DNA of 64,000 nucleotides from Erwinia persicina (GCF_014838825.1 NZ_JACYMO010000006.1:1-64000), one strand, 5' to 3'. Shown: positions 46,508-58,900, numbered from the stretch's first letter. A program made the numbers and translations. Notes: generated by a model not told the origin, from the letters alone.

Positions 46508-46615
46508 AGAGCCTCTTTCCCGGTGCTGGTATACAGAACCGATAAGATCACGGTTTTTTCATCAACCTGGCGCTGATAATGGCTATCAGTGCCTTATTGC
46601 CTGGGAGGCGACACT

Positions 46616-46999
46616 ATGATTACTGGAATTCAAATTACTCAAGCAAGCAACAGCGCATTACTGAACTCTTTCTGGCTGCTGGACAGTGACACTGCTGAAG
46701 CACGCTGCGTCTGTGCGAAAGCTGGTTACAGCGAAGATCAGGTCGTGCCGGTCAGCGACCTCGGCCAGATTGAATACCGTGAAATTCCTCTGGAAGTGAA
46801 GCCAGAGGTTCGCGTAGAGGGTGGCCAGCACCTGAATGTGAACGTCCTGAGCCGTGAAACGCTGGAAGAGGCCGTGAAGCATCCGGAGAAATACCCGCAG
46901 CTGACGATCCGTGTTTCCGGCTATGCTGTCCGTTTTAACTCACTGACGCCAGAACAGCAGCGTGACGTGATTACCCGCACCTTTACAGAAAGCCTGTAA
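46616..46999 (+). CDS. grcA: Autonomous glycyl radical cofactor GrcA (YfiD)
   Basis: 127 residues, homologous to the C-terminus of pyruvate formate-lyase; replaces the damaged glycyl-radical region of that enzyme after oxygen exposure. The radical glycine lies in [12 protein letters not shown] near the C-terminus. An in-frame ATG at 46589 is rejected: ATG 46616 has GGGAGG upstream and starts MITGIQIT as in E. coli. FNR sites upstream. Confidence 0.97.
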   Translation: MITGIQITQASNSALLNSFWLLDSDTAEARCVCAKAGYSEDQVVPVSDLGQIEYREIPLEVKPEVRVEGGQHLNVNVLSRETLEEAVKHPEKYPQLTIRVSGYAVRFNSLTPEQQRDVITRTFTESL

Positions 47000-47022
47000 C
47001 CCCCGACGGGGCAGGTTAACAG

Positions 47023-47058
47023 GGCGGCAGGTGAATAACTCACCTGTCGCCTTTTTTA
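47023..47058 (+). terminator. Terminator of grcA
   Basis: GGCGGCAGGTGA / TCACCTGTCGCC stem with a five-base loop and one mismatch, followed by a run of T. Confidence 0.82.
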
Positions 47059-47180
47059 TTAACTTTTTGATAACAAAGCACGATTTGACTTCCCTGCCAG
47101 CGAGCGTGCCGGAGAATATGAGAAAAGGGCCTGATGCGGGTTATTGCCTGGCATCAGCCCTGTTTCTGCCGGTTTGAGGC

Positions 47181-47211
47181 AAAAAAAACTGCCCTAACAG
47201 GGCAGTTTTTT
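47181..47211. terminator. Terminator of srmB
   Basis: Eight-base stem AACTGCCC / GGGCAGTT with TAACA loop and long A and T flanks; ends srmB on the minus strand and could act in both directions. Confidence 0.87.
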
Positions 47212-47225
47212 GTCAGGCAGTGTGA

Positions 47226-48554
47226 TTATTCAGCACTGTCCGTTTTTGTCGCGGTTGGCTTACGCCGTTTACCCACGTTTTTAGCATCGCGGTGGCGCTC
47301 TTTAACGCGCGGTTTTTCTTCCAGCTTCTCTTTATCTTTCAGCTCTTTGCGCTTCGCCAGTACTTTCTTCGACGGCTTGCCTTTGAGTTTTTCACTCGGT
47401 GCGCGGGTTGTCGGTCGCATCCCATCAATGGTGCGCGCTTTCAGCGGCTCCTTGATGTAGCGGCAGATCCTGCCGAGCAGCATGTTGTCATGCGCTTCCA
47501 CCAGTGAAATCGCAATACCCTTTTTACCCGCGCGGCCGGTACGGCCAATACGGTGCAGGTAGGTGTCAGCGGTGACCGGCATGTCGAAGTTAAATACGTG
47601 GCTGACATCATCAATGTCGATTCCGCGGGCGGCGATATCGGTCGCCACCAGCACGTTAACGCGGCCTTCAGCAACGCGCTTAATCGCCTCGTTACGCTTC
47701 GCCTGCACCAGTTCCCCTTCCAGATAGCTGGTGTTGATCCCGGCTTCACGCAGCCAGCCACACAGCTCATGCACGCGCTCACGCTTACGCACGAAGACCA
47801 CGGCACGGGTGACTTCCGGCTGTTTCATCAGCTGGATTAACAGTGCGGTTTTATGTTTGATGTCGTCCGCACGGTAGTACCACTGCTGGATTTTCTTGCG
47901 CTCACGGCGCGCCGGGTCGGCTTCGATCTCAATGGGCTCTTTCAGAATGCGCTCGGCGAAATCTTTAATCGCTTCGCCTTCCAGCGTGGCGGAGAACAGC
48001 AGGGTCTGCTTGCGCCAGCGTGTTTCAGCCGCGATGGTTTCGATGTCCTGGGCAAAGCCCATATCGAGCATGCGGTCTGCTTCATCAAGCACCAGCGTTT
48101 CAACCGCACGACAGTCAAAGTTCTCTTCTTTGATGTACTGCAGCAGACGTCCGGTGGTGGCGACCACGATGTCCTGGTTTTCGCTGAACACTTCAGCATG
48201 GTTCATATACGCCACGCCGCCGGTGATGGTGGCAATATCCAGGTGCGTGTGTTTCGCCATTTCCCGCGCCTGGTCTGCGACCTGCATAGCCAGTTCGCGG
48301 GTCGGGGTCAGGATCAAAATGCGCGGCGGGCCGGACTTCTTACGCGGGAAGTCGAGCAGATGTTGCAGTGCGGGCAGCAGGTAGGCCGCAGTCTTGCCTG
48401 TACCGGTTGGTGCCGAACCCAGAACGTCGCGACCCTCCAGTGCTGCCGGAATGGCTTCTGCCTGAATGGCAGTAGGGCGCGTATAGCCTTTCTCCTGCAG
48501 GGCTTGCAGCAGGCTCTCGTCTAGTTCGAGTTCGGAAAAAGTGGTTACAGTCAT
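47226..48554 (-). CDS. srmB: DEAD-box RNA helicase SrmB
   Basis: ATP-dependent helicase in early 50S subunit assembly. 442 residues (E. coli 444). Q motif [13 protein letters not shown], Walker [17 protein letters not shown] box as [14 protein letters not shown] (LLFSATLEG), and C-terminal motif [14 protein letters not shown] basic lysine/arginine tail follows (about 390-442), typical of SrmB. Divergent from trmN6. Confidence 0.96.
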   Translation of the reverse strand: MTVTTFSELELDESLLQALQEKGYTRPTAIQAEAIPAALEGRDVLGSAPTGTGKTAAYLLPALQHLLDFPRKKSGPPRILILTPTRELAMQVADQAREMAKHTHLDIATITGGVAYMNHAEVFSENQDIVVATTGRLLQYIKEENFDCRAVETLVLDEADRMLDMGFAQDIETIAAETRWRKQTLLFSATLEGEAIKDFAERILKEPIEIEADPARRERKKIQQWYYRADDIKHKTALLIQLMKQPEVTRAVVFVRKRERVHELCGWLREAGINTSYLEGELVQAKRNEAIKRVAEGRVNVLVATDIAARGIDIDDVSHVFNFDMPVTADTYLHRIGRTGRAGKKGIAISLVEAHDNMLLGRICRYIKEPLKARTIDGMRPTTRAPSEKLKGKPSKKVLAKRKELKDKEKLEEKPRVKERHRDAKNVGKRRKPTATKTDSAE

Positions 48555-48686
48555 GGTCTACCTCAGTTTGGGGCGCTGATTATAGACAGATTGAACACGA
48601 TCTTCATCTGTTTGTGTGGAGTTAATGACTTTTCCTTCGTCGCGGATTGTCCTATGCTAGCGCCGTTTCCCTTTCAGGTCAGTCAA

Positions 48687-49424
48687 ATGTCACAACAGAA
48701 AGCCATTCTCCGCGCCAACGGTTTTACCTTCAAACAGTTTTTTGTTGCCCACGATCGCTGTGCCATGAAAGTCGGCACTGACGGTGTGCTGCTGGGGGCA
48801 TGGGCGCCTGTGGCCGGTGTTCAACGCGTGCTGGATATCGGCAGCGGCAGCGGCCTGATTGCCCTGATGCTGGCGCAGAGAACCACGGCGTCGGTGGACA
48901 TTGATGCTGTTGAGCTGGATCCGGCGGCGGCGGAACAGGCGCAGGAAAATGTGGCAGAATCTCCGTGGCCGACAAGAGTTCATGTCCATCAGGCAAATAT
49001 TGTTGAGTGGGCGCAGCACTGTGAGCAGCGCTATTCACTGATTGTCAGTAATCCGCCCTATTTTTCACCAGGTTCAGAATGTGCCTCCCCGGAACGGGCG
49101 TCGGCACGTTATACCAATGACCTGACGCACGACGTCCTGCTGATGTGTGCTGAAAACCTGATTGCGGAGGAGGGTTTCTTCTGCGTGATCCTGCCGGAAG
49201 CGGCGGGCAGTCAGCTGATTGAACAGGCGCTTCAGCGCGGCTGGCACCTGCGCTTTCGGACCGATGTCTCAGATAACGATACCCGGCCGCCTAACCGGGT
49301 TCTTCTGGCGCTGTCCCCGCAGCCCGGCGAGCAGTTGCTGGATCGCATGACCATACGCGGGCCGGATCATCAGTATTCTGACGCTCACTGCAGCCTGACC
49401 CGCGACTTCTATCTGTTCCGATAA
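48687..49424 (+). CDS. trmN6: tRNA1(Val) (adenine-37-N6)-methyltransferase
   Basis: 245-residue methyltransferase (YfiC). S-adenosylmethionine loop [18 protein letters not shown] and the N6-adenine catalytic motif SNPPYF. N-terminal block [20 protein letters not shown] is shared with E. coli. ATG 48687 is chosen; the frame runs 32 codons upstream without family support. Its stop abuts the nadB stop with no spacer. Confidence 0.95.
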   Translation: MSQQKAILRANGFTFKQFFVAHDRCAMKVGTDGVLLGAWAPVAGVQRVLDIGSGSGLIALMLAQRTTASVDIDAVELDPAAAEQAQENVAESPWPTRVHVHQANIVEWAQHCEQRYSLIVSNPPYFSPGSECASPERASARYTNDLTHDVLLMCAENLIAEEGFFCVILPEAAGSQLIEQALQRGWHLRFRTDVSDNDTRPPNRVLLALSPQPGEQLLDRMTIRGPDHQYSDAHCSLTRDFYLFR

Positions 49425-51026
49425 TTATGGCCTGAGGATGGTCGGCAGCGCTTTGCCCAGGGTCTCCGGATAGTCGAGGGTGTAATGCAGGCCCCGACTC
49501 TCTTTACGCGCCATCGCGCAGCGTACCATCAGCCCGGCGACCTGAGCCAGGTTGCGTAACTCCAGCAGGTTATTCGAGATGCGGAAATGCGCGTAATACT
49601 CATCAATTTCCTGCTGCAGGGTGTTGATACGACGCAGCGCGCGCTCCAGCCGCTTGGTGGTGCGCACAATCCCCATATAGTCCCACATAAATAACCGTAG
49701 CTCGTGCCAGTTGTGCTGGATCACCACGCGCTCGTCGGAATCATCCACCCGGCTTTCATCCCAGGCGGGCAGGGCATCGACCATCGCCACCTGTGGCAGG
49801 CGACGGCTGATATCCTCCGCCGCGGACCAGCCGTAGACCAGGCATTCGAGCAGGGAGTTGGAGGCCAGACGGTTTGCACCGTGCAGCCCGGTATAGCTGA
49901 CTTCACCAATGGCGTACAAACCGCTGAGATCGGTACGCCCCTGCTGGTCGACCATCACGCCACCGCAGGTATAATGCGCCGCCGGAACAATGGGGATTGC
50001 CTGCGTCGTCAGGTCAATGCCCAGCGTCAGCAGTTTTTCGCAGATGGTCGGAAAATGCGCGCGTATAAACGCCGGCGGCTGGTGGCTGATGTCCAGATAC
50101 ATACAGTCAGCGCCGAGCCGCTTCATTTCGTGATCAATTGCCCGCGCCACAATATCGCGCGGAGCCAGCTCGCCGCGTTCATCAAAGTCAGGCATAAAGC
50201 GGGTACCGTCCGGGCGCTTCAGCACGGCCCCTTCGCCCCGCAGCGCCTCGGTCAGCAGAAAGTTACGCGCATCCGGGTGGAACAGGCAGGTGGGATGGAA
50301 CTGATTAAACTCCAGATTCGCCACCCGGCAGCCGGCACGCCACGCCATGGCAATGCCATCGCCAGAGGCCACGTCGGGGTTGGTGGTGTACTGATACACT
50401 TTTGCCGCCCCTCCGGTAGCCAGCACCACGGCGCGCGCGCGGCAGGTCTCAACGGCTTCCCGCTTGCGGTTCCAGATGTATGCCCCCACGACGCGGCGCT
50501 CACCCGGCAGGCCGATCTTATCGGAGACGATCAGGTCGACGGCGTTGCCGCGCTCAATCAGGGTAATATTCGGGTGGCTTAACGCCTGGCTGACCAGCGT
50601 GCTTTCCACCGCTTTTCCGGTGGCATCTGCGCTGTGCAGAATACGGCGGTGGCTGTGGCCCCCTTCGCGGGTCAGGTGATAGCGTTCCTCGCTGTTTAGC
50701 GGCGTTTCTTTATCAAACAGCATGCCCTTATCAATCAGCCACTGTACGCAGTGGCGGGCGTTACTGGCGATGAACGAGACGGCCTCCCGGTCACACAGGC
50801 CGCCTCCGGCAATCAGCGTATCTTCAACATGAGATTCAATGCTGTCAGTTTCATCAAATACGGCGGCAATACCGCCCTGGGCATAGAACGTAGAGCCTTC
50901 GCTAACCGGGCCTTTACTCAGTACGGTTACCTGATGCTTTTCAGCCAGGCGCAGCGCCAGGGATAACCCCGCCGCGCCGCTACCAATAATCAGCACATCA
51001 CAGCAGTAATCAGAAGAATCAGTCAT
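49425..51026 (-). CDS. nadB: L-aspartate oxidase NadB
   Basis: FAD enzyme oxidising aspartate to iminoaspartate for NAD biosynthesis. 533 residues (E. coli 540). FAD loop [20 protein letters not shown] at the N-terminus, [15 protein letters not shown], catalytic-region [13 protein letters not shown] and the C-terminal helical domain. ATG 51026 ([12 protein letters not shown]) is used over an upstream start at 51068. The ribosome site is weak. Divergent from rpoE. Confidence 0.96.
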   Translation of the reverse strand: MTDSSDYCCDVLIIGSGAAGLSLALRLAEKHQVTVLSKGPVSEGSTFYAQGGIAAVFDETDSIESHVEDTLIAGGGLCDREAVSFIASNARHCVQWLIDKGMLFDKETPLNSEERYHLTREGGHSHRRILHSADATGKAVESTLVSQALSHPNITLIERGNAVDLIVSDKIGLPGERRVVGAYIWNRKREAVETCRARAVVLATGGAAKVYQYTTNPDVASGDGIAMAWRAGCRVANLEFNQFHPTCLFHPDARNFLLTEALRGEGAVLKRPDGTRFMPDFDERGELAPRDIVARAIDHEMKRLGADCMYLDISHQPPAFIRAHFPTICEKLLTLGIDLTTQAIPIVPAAHYTCGGVMVDQQGRTDLSGLYAIGEVSYTGLHGANRLASNSLLECLVYGWSAAEDISRRLPQVAMVDALPAWDESRVDDSDERVVIQHNWHELRLFMWDYMGIVRTTKRLERALRRINTLQQEIDEYYAHFRISNNLLELRNLAQVAGLMVRCAMARKESRGLHYTLDYPETLGKALPTILRP

Positions 51027-51387
51027 GTTGTTTAATTTACTAAACAGGTGGTTTGTTGAGCATAACACTCACCTCTCCCGGCAAAAAGGCTTTTTATCGC
51101 GACGCCTCAGGGGGCGGACAGGGGAGGCCTCAGCCCAGAAATGACCTTATTCCTGGTAAGGAAAACGACGGCAGGACGCGATTTACCCGACTAACGGTCA
51201 CTTAATGACGCGATAATATGGTGAAAAAGCTGGCTTCTTGCGGTACTCTGCGGGCGTCATCAGGCTCCCGGATGATGACATTTCGGGAGTCAGGAGAGGC
51301 AGTGGCTGACAAATCAGTGAGAATGCATAATAAAGCGTGCTGGTTTGTAAATGTCTCCGTATGACACGACAAAAATAATGGCGTAAT
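51027..51387. other. nadB-rpoE intergenic control region
   Basis: About 360 bases without a supported gene. In E. coli this interval holds several housekeeping and stress promoters for rpoE; I can point with confidence only to the sigma-E promoter at 51388-51415 that follows. Confidence 0.5.
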
Positions 51388-51415
51388 GGAACTTTCCTGA
51401 TGAAAATGACTCAGA
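51388..51415 (+). promoter_or_regulatory. Sigma-E autoregulatory promoter of rpoE
   Basis: GGAACTT (51388-51394), 16-base spacer, TCAGA (51411-51415) matches the sigma-E consensus GGAACTT-N15-17-TCTGA. It lies 83 bases before rpoE, as expected for the self-activating promoter of the rpoE-rseABC operon. Confidence 0.85.
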
Positions 51416-51501
51416 TTGCATGCTCGTTCATAAAGATTGAGTTTTTACTGGAAGTGGGATTACGCGTGGAGACAAGTTTGGGGAGACATTACCTCGGATG
51501 A
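51400..51501 (+). CDS. rseD: Possible rseD leader peptide
   Basis: A 33-codon frame (MKMTQIACSFIKIEFLLEVG at the start, TSLGRHYLG at the end) whose TGA overlaps the rpoE start as ATGA. E. coli has a translated leader, rseD, coupled to rpoE in this place; I infer the equivalent. The frame is open back to 51379. A transcript from the sigma-E promoter would begin near 51421, inside this frame, so a full peptide needs an upstream promoter. No strong ribosome site is seen. Confidence 0.45.
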   Translation: MKMTQIACSFIKIEFLLEVGLRVETSLGRHYLG

Positions 51502-52073
51502 GCGAGCAGTTAACGGATCAGGTTCTCGTTGAACGAGTGCAGAAAGGAGATCAGAAGTCATTCAATTTACTGGTAGTCCGCTATCAGCATAAAGTGGCGA
51601 GCCTGGTTTCACGCTATGTGCCGTCTGGAGATGTCCCTGATGTAGTGCAGGAGTCGTTTATTAAAGCCTACCGTGCGCTGGAATCTTTCCGCGGCGACAG
51701 TGCTTTTTACACCTGGCTCTATCGGATTGCCGTCAATACGGCCAAAAATTACCTGGTGGCTCAGGGTCGCCGTCCACCGTCAAGCGACGTGGATGCTATC
51801 GACGCCGAAAATTTTGAAAGTGCAGGGGCACTAAAAGAAATTTCGAACCCTGAGAACTTAATGTTGTCGGAAGAATTGAGACAAATAGTTTTTCGCACCA
51901 TCGAGATGTTACCCGAAGACTTGCGTATGGCTATCACCCTACGTGAACTCGATGGCCTGAGCTATGAAGAGATAGCCGTGATCATGGATTGCCCGGTTGG
52001 TACGGTTCGTTCACGTATTTTCCGCGCCCGTGAAGCTATTGATAATAAAATTCAACCGCTTATCCAACGCTAG
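51498..52073 (+). CDS. rpoE: RNA polymerase sigma-E factor RpoE
   Basis: ECF sigma factor for envelope stress. 191 residues as in E. coli. Sigma region 2 with DVVQESFIKAYRALESFRGD and FYTWLYRIAVNTAKNYLV; region 4 with LREL then DGLSYEEIAVIMDCPVGTVR helix-turn-helix. First gene of rpoE-rseABC; its start overlaps the candidate rseD stop. Confidence 0.98.
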   Translation: MSEQLTDQVLVERVQKGDQKSFNLLVVRYQHKVASLVSRYVPSGDVPDVVQESFIKAYRALESFRGDSAFYTWLYRIAVNTAKNYLVAQGRRPPSSDVDAIDAENFESAGALKEISNPENLMLSEELRQIVFRTIEMLPEDLRMAITLRELDGLSYEEIAVIMDCPVGTVRSRIFRAREAIDNKIQPLIQR

Positions 52074-52102
52074 CGATAGCGACACAGGAAGGGTATTGAG
52101 GC

Positions 52103-52753
52103 ATGCAGAAAGAACAACTTTCCGCTCTTATGGACGGTGAAACGCTGGATAATGAAGTGATGTCCGCGTTGTCTAAAGACGTTGTGCTGCAGAAAAACTG
52201 GGAAAGCTACCACCTAATCCGCGACACCATGCGCGGTGATATCCCACAGCAGCTCGATTTTGATATCTCAGCCCGCGTGATGGCTGTGATTGAAAATGAG
52301 CCTGCTAAAGCGGTGACCCGTCTGATACCGGAAGCGCAGCCAAAACCTGAAGAAGCGGCTGCGATGCCGTTCTGGGCGAAAGTGCGCCCCTGGGCGGCGC
52401 AGATTACCCAGATTGGCGTGGCCGCATGCGTCTCACTGGCCGTGATTGTCGGTGTTCAGCAGTACAACAAACCGGTCGAAGGTCAGTCCTCCGATTCACC
52501 GGTGTTTAACACGCTGCCGATGATGGGGCAGGCGTCGCCTGTCAGCCTGGGCGTACCCGCTGAAAATGCCAGTGCGCCAGCGAACAGCAACCAGCAGGTG
52601 CAGGATCAGCGCCGTCGCGTAAATGCGCTGCTGCAGGATTACGAATTACAGCGTCGCCTGCATGCTGAACAACTGCAGTTTGATCAAAGTCCTGACCAGC
52701 AGGCTGCTGCTCAGGTTCCGGGTAATCAGTCGTTAGGAATGCAATCGCAGTAA
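52103..52753 (+). CDS. rseA: Anti-sigma-E factor RseA
   Basis: Inner-membrane anti-sigma factor of 216 residues. Cytoplasmic part starts MQKEQLSALMDGETLDNEV and contains the zinc-less anti-sigma fold; membrane segment about 98-118 (ITQIGVAACVSLAVIVGV); periplasmic part holds the RseB-binding and DegS-cleavage region around ASPVSLGVPAENAS. Degraded by DegS and RseP on envelope stress. 29 bases after rpoE. Confidence 0.96.
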   Translation: MQKEQLSALMDGETLDNEVMSALSKDVVLQKNWESYHLIRDTMRGDIPQQLDFDISARVMAVIENEPAKAVTRLIPEAQPKPEEAAAMPFWAKVRPWAAQITQIGVAACVSLAVIVGVQQYNKPVEGQSSDSPVFNTLPMMGQASPVSLGVPAENASAPANSNQQVQDQRRRVNALLQDYELQRRLHAEQLQFDQSPDQQAAAQVPGNQSLGMQSQ

Positions 52754-53709
52754 TGAAGCAGCTTTGGTGCGCCGTCAGCCTTATCGCTGGCAGCCTGATT
52801 TACTCCTCCTCCGCCCCGGCCGCACAAACGCCATCCGGGGCGTTGTTACATCAGATGGAGCAGGCCAGCCAGTCACTCAGCTATGAACTTGCCTATATCA
52901 ATGTCTCGCGGCTGGGCATTGAGTCACTACGCTACCGTCATGCCGTCATCGACAACAAAACGTATGCACAGCTGTTGCAGATGGATGGCCCGCGTCGGGA
53001 AATCATTCAGCGTGGTAAAGAGGTCAGCTTTTTTGAGTCAGGTCTGCAACCCTTTACGATGGCGGGCGATCATATTGTCGACTCGCTGCCCGCACTGGTC
53101 TATGCCGACTTTCAGCAACTTTCTGCCACCTATGATTTCGTCTCAGTAGGGCGTACGCGTATTGCCGATCAGCTCTGTGAAGTGATCCGTATTGTGCCGC
53201 GAGACGGCACCCGCTACGGCTATATTGTCTGGCTGGACAGCGACACGAAACTGCCCCTTCGGGTTGATCTCCTCGATCGTGATGGCGAAACGCTGGAACA
53301 GTACCGGGTGGTAAGCTTTGCCGTCGATGATGGTGTAAGCAAGCTGTTGCAGGGGCTGCAGGACGCCAAACTTCCTCCGCTGTCGTCAGTGCCGACAGGC
53401 GGTGCGGTGACCTTTAACTGGAAATCAGGCTGGCTTCCGGCCGGCATGAAGGAAGTGGCACAAAGCCGCCGTCAGCTGCCCTCGCTCGACCGTCCGGTTG
53501 AAACGCGACTCTATTCTGACGGCCTGTTCAGTTTCTCGATCAACATTACCCTGGCCGATAAAACCAGTTCTCCGCAGCAATTGCGCACGGGGCGACGTAC
53601 GGTTCTGACGGAAGTGCGCAATAATGCAGAGATAACGGTCGTGGGGGAACTTCCGCCAGCGACCGCTAAACGTATTGCTGATGGCGTTGTCCTGGGGGCA
53701 GCACAATGA
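52753..53709 (+). CDS. rseB: Periplasmic sigma-E regulator RseB
   Basis: 318-residue precursor with signal peptide ending SSSAPAAQTP. MucB/RseB two-domain fold; binds RseA and LPS-derived lipids and protects RseA from DegS. Conserved SLSYELAYINVSRLGIESLR and DSDTKLPLRVDLLDRDGETL. Start shares one base with the rseA stop (TAATG). Confidence 0.96.
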   Translation: MKQLWCAVSLIAGSLIYSSSAPAAQTPSGALLHQMEQASQSLSYELAYINVSRLGIESLRYRHAVIDNKTYAQLLQMDGPRREIIQRGKEVSFFESGLQPFTMAGDHIVDSLPALVYADFQQLSATYDFVSVGRTRIADQLCEVIRIVPRDGTRYGYIVWLDSDTKLPLRVDLLDRDGETLEQYRVVSFAVDDGVSKLLQGLQDAKLPPLSSVPTGGAVTFNWKSGWLPAGMKEVAQSRRQLPSLDRPVETRLYSDGLFSFSINITLADKTSSPQQLRTGRRTVLTEVRNNAEITVVGELPPATAKRIADGVVLGAAQ

Positions 53710-54170
53710 TGAGAGAATGGGCGACGGTCGTGTCGTGGCAGAACGGTATTGCCACGTTACACTCCGAAATAAAAACCTCCTGCAGTAGCTGTTCCGCGCG
53801 TAAAGGCTGCGGCAGCCACATGCTCGATAAGCTGGGTCCGAAAAATGCGCACGTGATGAAAATCGCCAGCGCGGCACCGCTGGTGCCCGGCCAGCGGATT
53901 GAACTGGGCATAGCGGAAAGCAGCCTGCTGAGTTCGGCGTTTCTGGTCTATATGACCCCGCTGATCGGGCTGTTTGCCCTCGCCGGGGTTTTTCAGATGC
54001 TGTTTCACAGCGATCTGGCCGCGGCATGCGGTGCGCTATTAGGCGGCGTAGGCGGTTTTATTATTGCAAAAGGTATCTCCGCTATGCTGGGGCGTTCGGC
54101 CTCATTTCAACCGGTGATCCTCAGCGTGGCGCTACCGCCCGATGCCATACACATCACCACGGATGCCTGA
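53706..54170 (+). CDS. rseC: SoxR-reducing/sigma-E modulator RseC
   Basis: 154-residue inner-membrane protein. N-terminal cysteine cluster CSSCSARKGCG may bind a metal or be redox-active, followed by two membrane segments (about 78-98 and 103-122). E. coli RseC works in SoxR reduction and has a mild positive effect on sigma-E. Overlaps rseB by 4 bases (ATGA). Confidence 0.94.
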   Translation: MMREWATVVSWQNGIATLHSEIKTSCSSCSARKGCGSHMLDKLGPKNAHVMKIASAAPLVPGQRIELGIAESSLLSSAFLVYMTPLIGLFALAGVFQMLFHSDLAAACGALLGGVGGFIIAKGISAMLGRSASFQPVILSVALPPDAIHITTDA

Positions 54171-54408
54171 TCGGCGCGCGGACGGCTGGCGATATTTTTC
54201 TGCCGACCGTCTTATTTCACCCGCTAATAATCCTCATTTCCCTTTCATTACGGCAGGGCAAATCGTATTGCCTGACCGTGACGATTCCACCCCTTTGATA
54301 TGTAGTGTAGAATGCTGCCTTTCGGGCCATCGTTCGCCTGTGATATCACGCTCTCCTGACTTCGCATCGCGAGAGTTCCAGAATTTGTAAGGCAGAAAAA
54401 TCTCAATA

Positions 54409-56208
54409 ATGAAGCACATAAGAAACTTTTCTATCATCGCCCACATCGACCACGGTAAATCAACGCTCTCTGACCGTCTGATCCAGATTTGTGGGGGGTT
54501 GACCGAACGTGAAATGGCTGCGCAGGTTCTGGATTCCATGGATTTAGAACGTGAGCGTGGCATCACCATTAAAGCGCAGAGCGTGACGCTCGATTACCAT
54601 TCGCCAGATGGTAAAACTTACCAGCTCAATTTTATCGACACCCCGGGACACGTCGACTTCTCCTATGAAGTTTCGCGTTCTCTGGCCGCCTGTGAAGGCG
54701 CATTGCTGGTGGTAGATGCAGGGCAGGGTGTGGAAGCTCAGACTCTGGCCAACTGCTACACCGCGATGGAAATGGAACTGGAAGTCGTACCTGTACTGAA
54801 TAAAATCGATCTGCCGGCCGCCGATCCTGACCGCGTGGCGCAGGAAATTGAAGATATCGTCGGGATTGACGCGACGGATGCCGTACGCTGTTCAGCGAAA
54901 ACCGGTATTGGTGTGCCTGACGTGCTCGAGCGACTGGTGCGTGATATTCCGCCGCCGGAAGGCGATCCGGACGGTCCGCTGCAGGCGCTGATTATCGACT
55001 CATGGTTCGATAACTACCTCGGTGTGGTCTCGCTGGTGCGTATTAAAAACGGCACCATGCGTAAAGGCGAGAAAATTAAGGTTATGAGCACCGGTCAGGT
55101 GTATAACGCCGACCGTCTGGGCATCTTCACGCCGAAACGCGTGGATACCGATGTGCTGAACTGCGGCGAAGTGGGCTGGCTGGTCTGTGCCATCAAAGAC
55201 ATTCTGGGTGCGCCAGTCGGGGATACCCTGACGCAGGCCCGTAATCCGGCAGATAAAGCATTACCCGGGTTCAAAAAGGTCAAGCCGCAGGTTTACGCTG
55301 GCCTGTTCCCGATCAGCTCCGATGATTATGAAGCCTTCCGTGATGCGCTGGGTAAACTCAGCCTGAACGATGCCTCGCTGTTCTATGAGCCAGAGAGCTC
55401 CACCGCGCTGGGCTTCGGCTTCCGTTGTGGCTTCCTCGGCCTGCTGCACATGGAAATCATTCAGGAACGTCTGGAGCGCGAATACGATCTCGAACTGATC
55501 ACCACCGCGCCGACCGTTGTCTACGAAGTGGTTACCACGGATAACCAGACTATTTACGTCGACAGCCCGGGCAAACTGCCGCCGCTGAACAATATTGAAG
55601 AACTGCGTGAGCCGATTGCCGAGTGTCACATGCTGTTGCCGCAGGAATTCCTGGGTAACGTCATCACGCTGTGCATCGAAAAACGCGGCGTGCAGACCAA
55701 CATGGTTTACCACGGTAATCAGGTCGCACTGACGTATGAAATCCCGATGGCGGAAGTGGTGCTCGATTTCTTCGACCGCCTGAAATCCACCTCACGTGGG
55801 TATGCTTCACTGGATTACAACTTCAAGCGTTTCCAGGCTTCCAACATGGTACGCGTCGATGTCTTGATCAACTCTGAGCGTGTCGATGCGCTGGCGCTGA
55901 TCACCCATAACGACAACGCACCGTACCGTGGCCGTGACCTGGTAGAGAAGATGAAAGAGTTGATCCCGCGTCAGCAGTTCGACATTGCGATTCAGGCGGC
56001 GATTGGTAACCACATTATCGCCCGCTCTACGGTGAAACAGCTACGTAAAAACGTGCTTGCCAAATGTTATGGCGGCGACGTCAGCCGTAAGAAAAAACTG
56101 CTGCAGAAACAGAAAGACGGTAAGAAGCGCATGAAGCAAGTGGGTAACGTTGAGTTACCGCAGGAAGCGTTCCTTGCCATTCTCCACGTGGGTAAAGACA
56201 GTAAATAA
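54409..56208 (+). CDS. lepA: Elongation factor 4 LepA
   Basis: Ribosomal GTPase of 599 residues, as in E. coli. G1 [10 protein letters not shown]3 DTPGHVDF and G4 NKID motifs at the N-terminus, EF-Tu-like domain 2, two EF-G-like domains, and the LepA-specific C-terminal basic domain ([20 protein letters not shown]). Followed by lepB after a short gap. The 238-base leader contains promoters not individually resolved. Confidence 0.98.
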   Translation: MKHIRNFSIIAHIDHGKSTLSDRLIQICGGLTEREMAAQVLDSMDLERERGITIKAQSVTLDYHSPDGKTYQLNFIDTPGHVDFSYEVSRSLAACEGALLVVDAGQGVEAQTLANCYTAMEMELEVVPVLNKIDLPAADPDRVAQEIEDIVGIDATDAVRCSAKTGIGVPDVLERLVRDIPPPEGDPDGPLQALIIDSWFDNYLGVVSLVRIKNGTMRKGEKIKVMSTGQVYNADRLGIFTPKRVDTDVLNCGEVGWLVCAIKDILGAPVGDTLTQARNPADKALPGFKKVKPQVYAGLFPISSDDYEAFRDALGKLSLNDASLFYEPESSTALGFGFRCGFLGLLHMEIIQERLEREYDLELITTAPTVVYEVVTTDNQTIYVDSPGKLPPLNNIEELREPIAECHMLLPQEFLGNVITLCIEKRGVQTNMVYHGNQVALTYEIPMAEVVLDFFDRLKSTSRGYASLDYNFKRFQASNMVRVDVLINSERVDALALITHNDNAPYRGRDLVEKMKELIPRQQFDIAIQAAIGNHIIARSTVKQLRKNVLAKCYGGDVSRKKKLLQKQKDGKKRMKQVGNVELPQEAFLAILHVGKDSK

Positions 56209-56237
56209 ACCCCTCTTTGGGTGTTAAGGGAACTGGA

Positions 56238-57173
56238 ATGGCTAATATGTTCGCCCTGATTCTGGCGATAGCAACGCTGATCACCGGCATTGTCTGGTGT
56301 ATCGACAAGTTTAAATGGGCACCGGCGCGGCGCGCCAAACGTGCAGAAGCACAGGCACAGGGTATCGAAGCGACGAAGGCTGACAAACAGCCAGGTTGGG
56401 TGGAAACCACCGCATCGGTCTTCCCGGTTCTGTTCGTGGTGTTTGTGGTGCGTTCGTTTATTTATGAGCCGTTCCAGATCCCCTCCGGTTCAATGATGCC
56501 AACGCTGCTGATTGGTGATTTTATCGTGGTGGAAAAATTTGCCTACGGTATTAAAGATCCGATCACCCAGACGACGCTGATCCCTACGGGTCATCCTAAG
56601 CGTGGGGATATTGCGGTGTTTAAATACCCGAAAGATCCCAGCATGGATTACATTAAGCGGGTGATCGGTTTACCGGGCGACCGGGTAACCTATGATCCCC
56701 TGAGTAAAACGGTCTCCGTACAGCAGTCGGCCAGCGCCGTGCCGGTCACTTACTCAGACGTGGAAGAGAGCGACTTTATTCAGACCTTCAGCGGCTATAG
56801 CGGTAACGAACGCGGCAATGGTTTCTTCCAGGTCCCCAAAGGGGAGTCGATGCAGGGCGGCATTCGTTTAGCCACTCGTAACGAGACGCTGGGCGACGTC
56901 ACCCACCGTATCCTGTTGATCGCTCAGGCACCAAGCCAGCCTGGGTCCTACTATCAGCAGCCAGGACAGCCGCAGTCAAGCTGGGTAGTTCCTGAGGGGA
57001 TGTACTTTATGATGGGCGACAACCGTGATAACAGCGCTGACAGCCGTTACTGGGGTTTCGTTCCGGAACGTAATCTGGTAGGCAAAGCGACAGCCATCTG
57101 GATGAGCTTCGACAAGCAGGAAGGGGAATGGCCAACCGGCGTGCGCCTGAGCCGCATCGGTGGCATCCACTAA
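56238..57173 (+). CDS. lepB: Signal peptidase I LepB
   Basis: Membrane serine protease that removes signal peptides. 311 residues (E. coli 324). Two N-terminal membrane segments, catalytic Ser in QIPSGSMMPTLLIGDF and catalytic Lys in DYIKRVIGLPGD; box E GDNRDNSADSRYWG. The periplasmic insert with a cysteine pair (GCSSGQACENA in E. coli) is missing: the chain runs SVQQSASAVPVTYSD. An in-frame ATG at 56217 is not used; ATG 56238 gives MANMFALIL as in E. coli. Confidence 0.97.
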   Translation: MANMFALILAIATLITGIVWCIDKFKWAPARRAKRAEAQAQGIEATKADKQPGWVETTASVFPVLFVVFVVRSFIYEPFQIPSGSMMPTLLIGDFIVVEKFAYGIKDPITQTTLIPTGHPKRGDIAVFKYPKDPSMDYIKRVIGLPGDRVTYDPLSKTVSVQQSASAVPVTYSDVEESDFIQTFSGYSGNERGNGFFQVPKGESMQGGIRLATRNETLGDVTHRILLIAQAPSQPGSYYQQPGQPQSSWVVPEGMYFMMGDNRDNSADSRYWGFVPERNLVGKATAIWMSFDKQEGEWPTGVRLSRIGGIH

Positions 57174-57309
57174 TGTTCGCCTGCGGGCGGCATTAACAAC
57201 GGGTGGCCTGTCATCCTGGCAGGCCACTGCACACGAAACAGATCGTGTTGGTGTTCAGGTTCAGCCCTGTTCCGTGTGCAGCATAATTGACGCATTAAGA
57301 AATTGGTAA

Positions 57310-58895
<1,586 letters not shown>

Positions 58896-58900
58896 ACCTG

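Noticed and set aside
49704-50582. Long open frame opposite nadB (292 codons)
   Set aside because: Antisense shadow; the nadB frame is conserved throughout.
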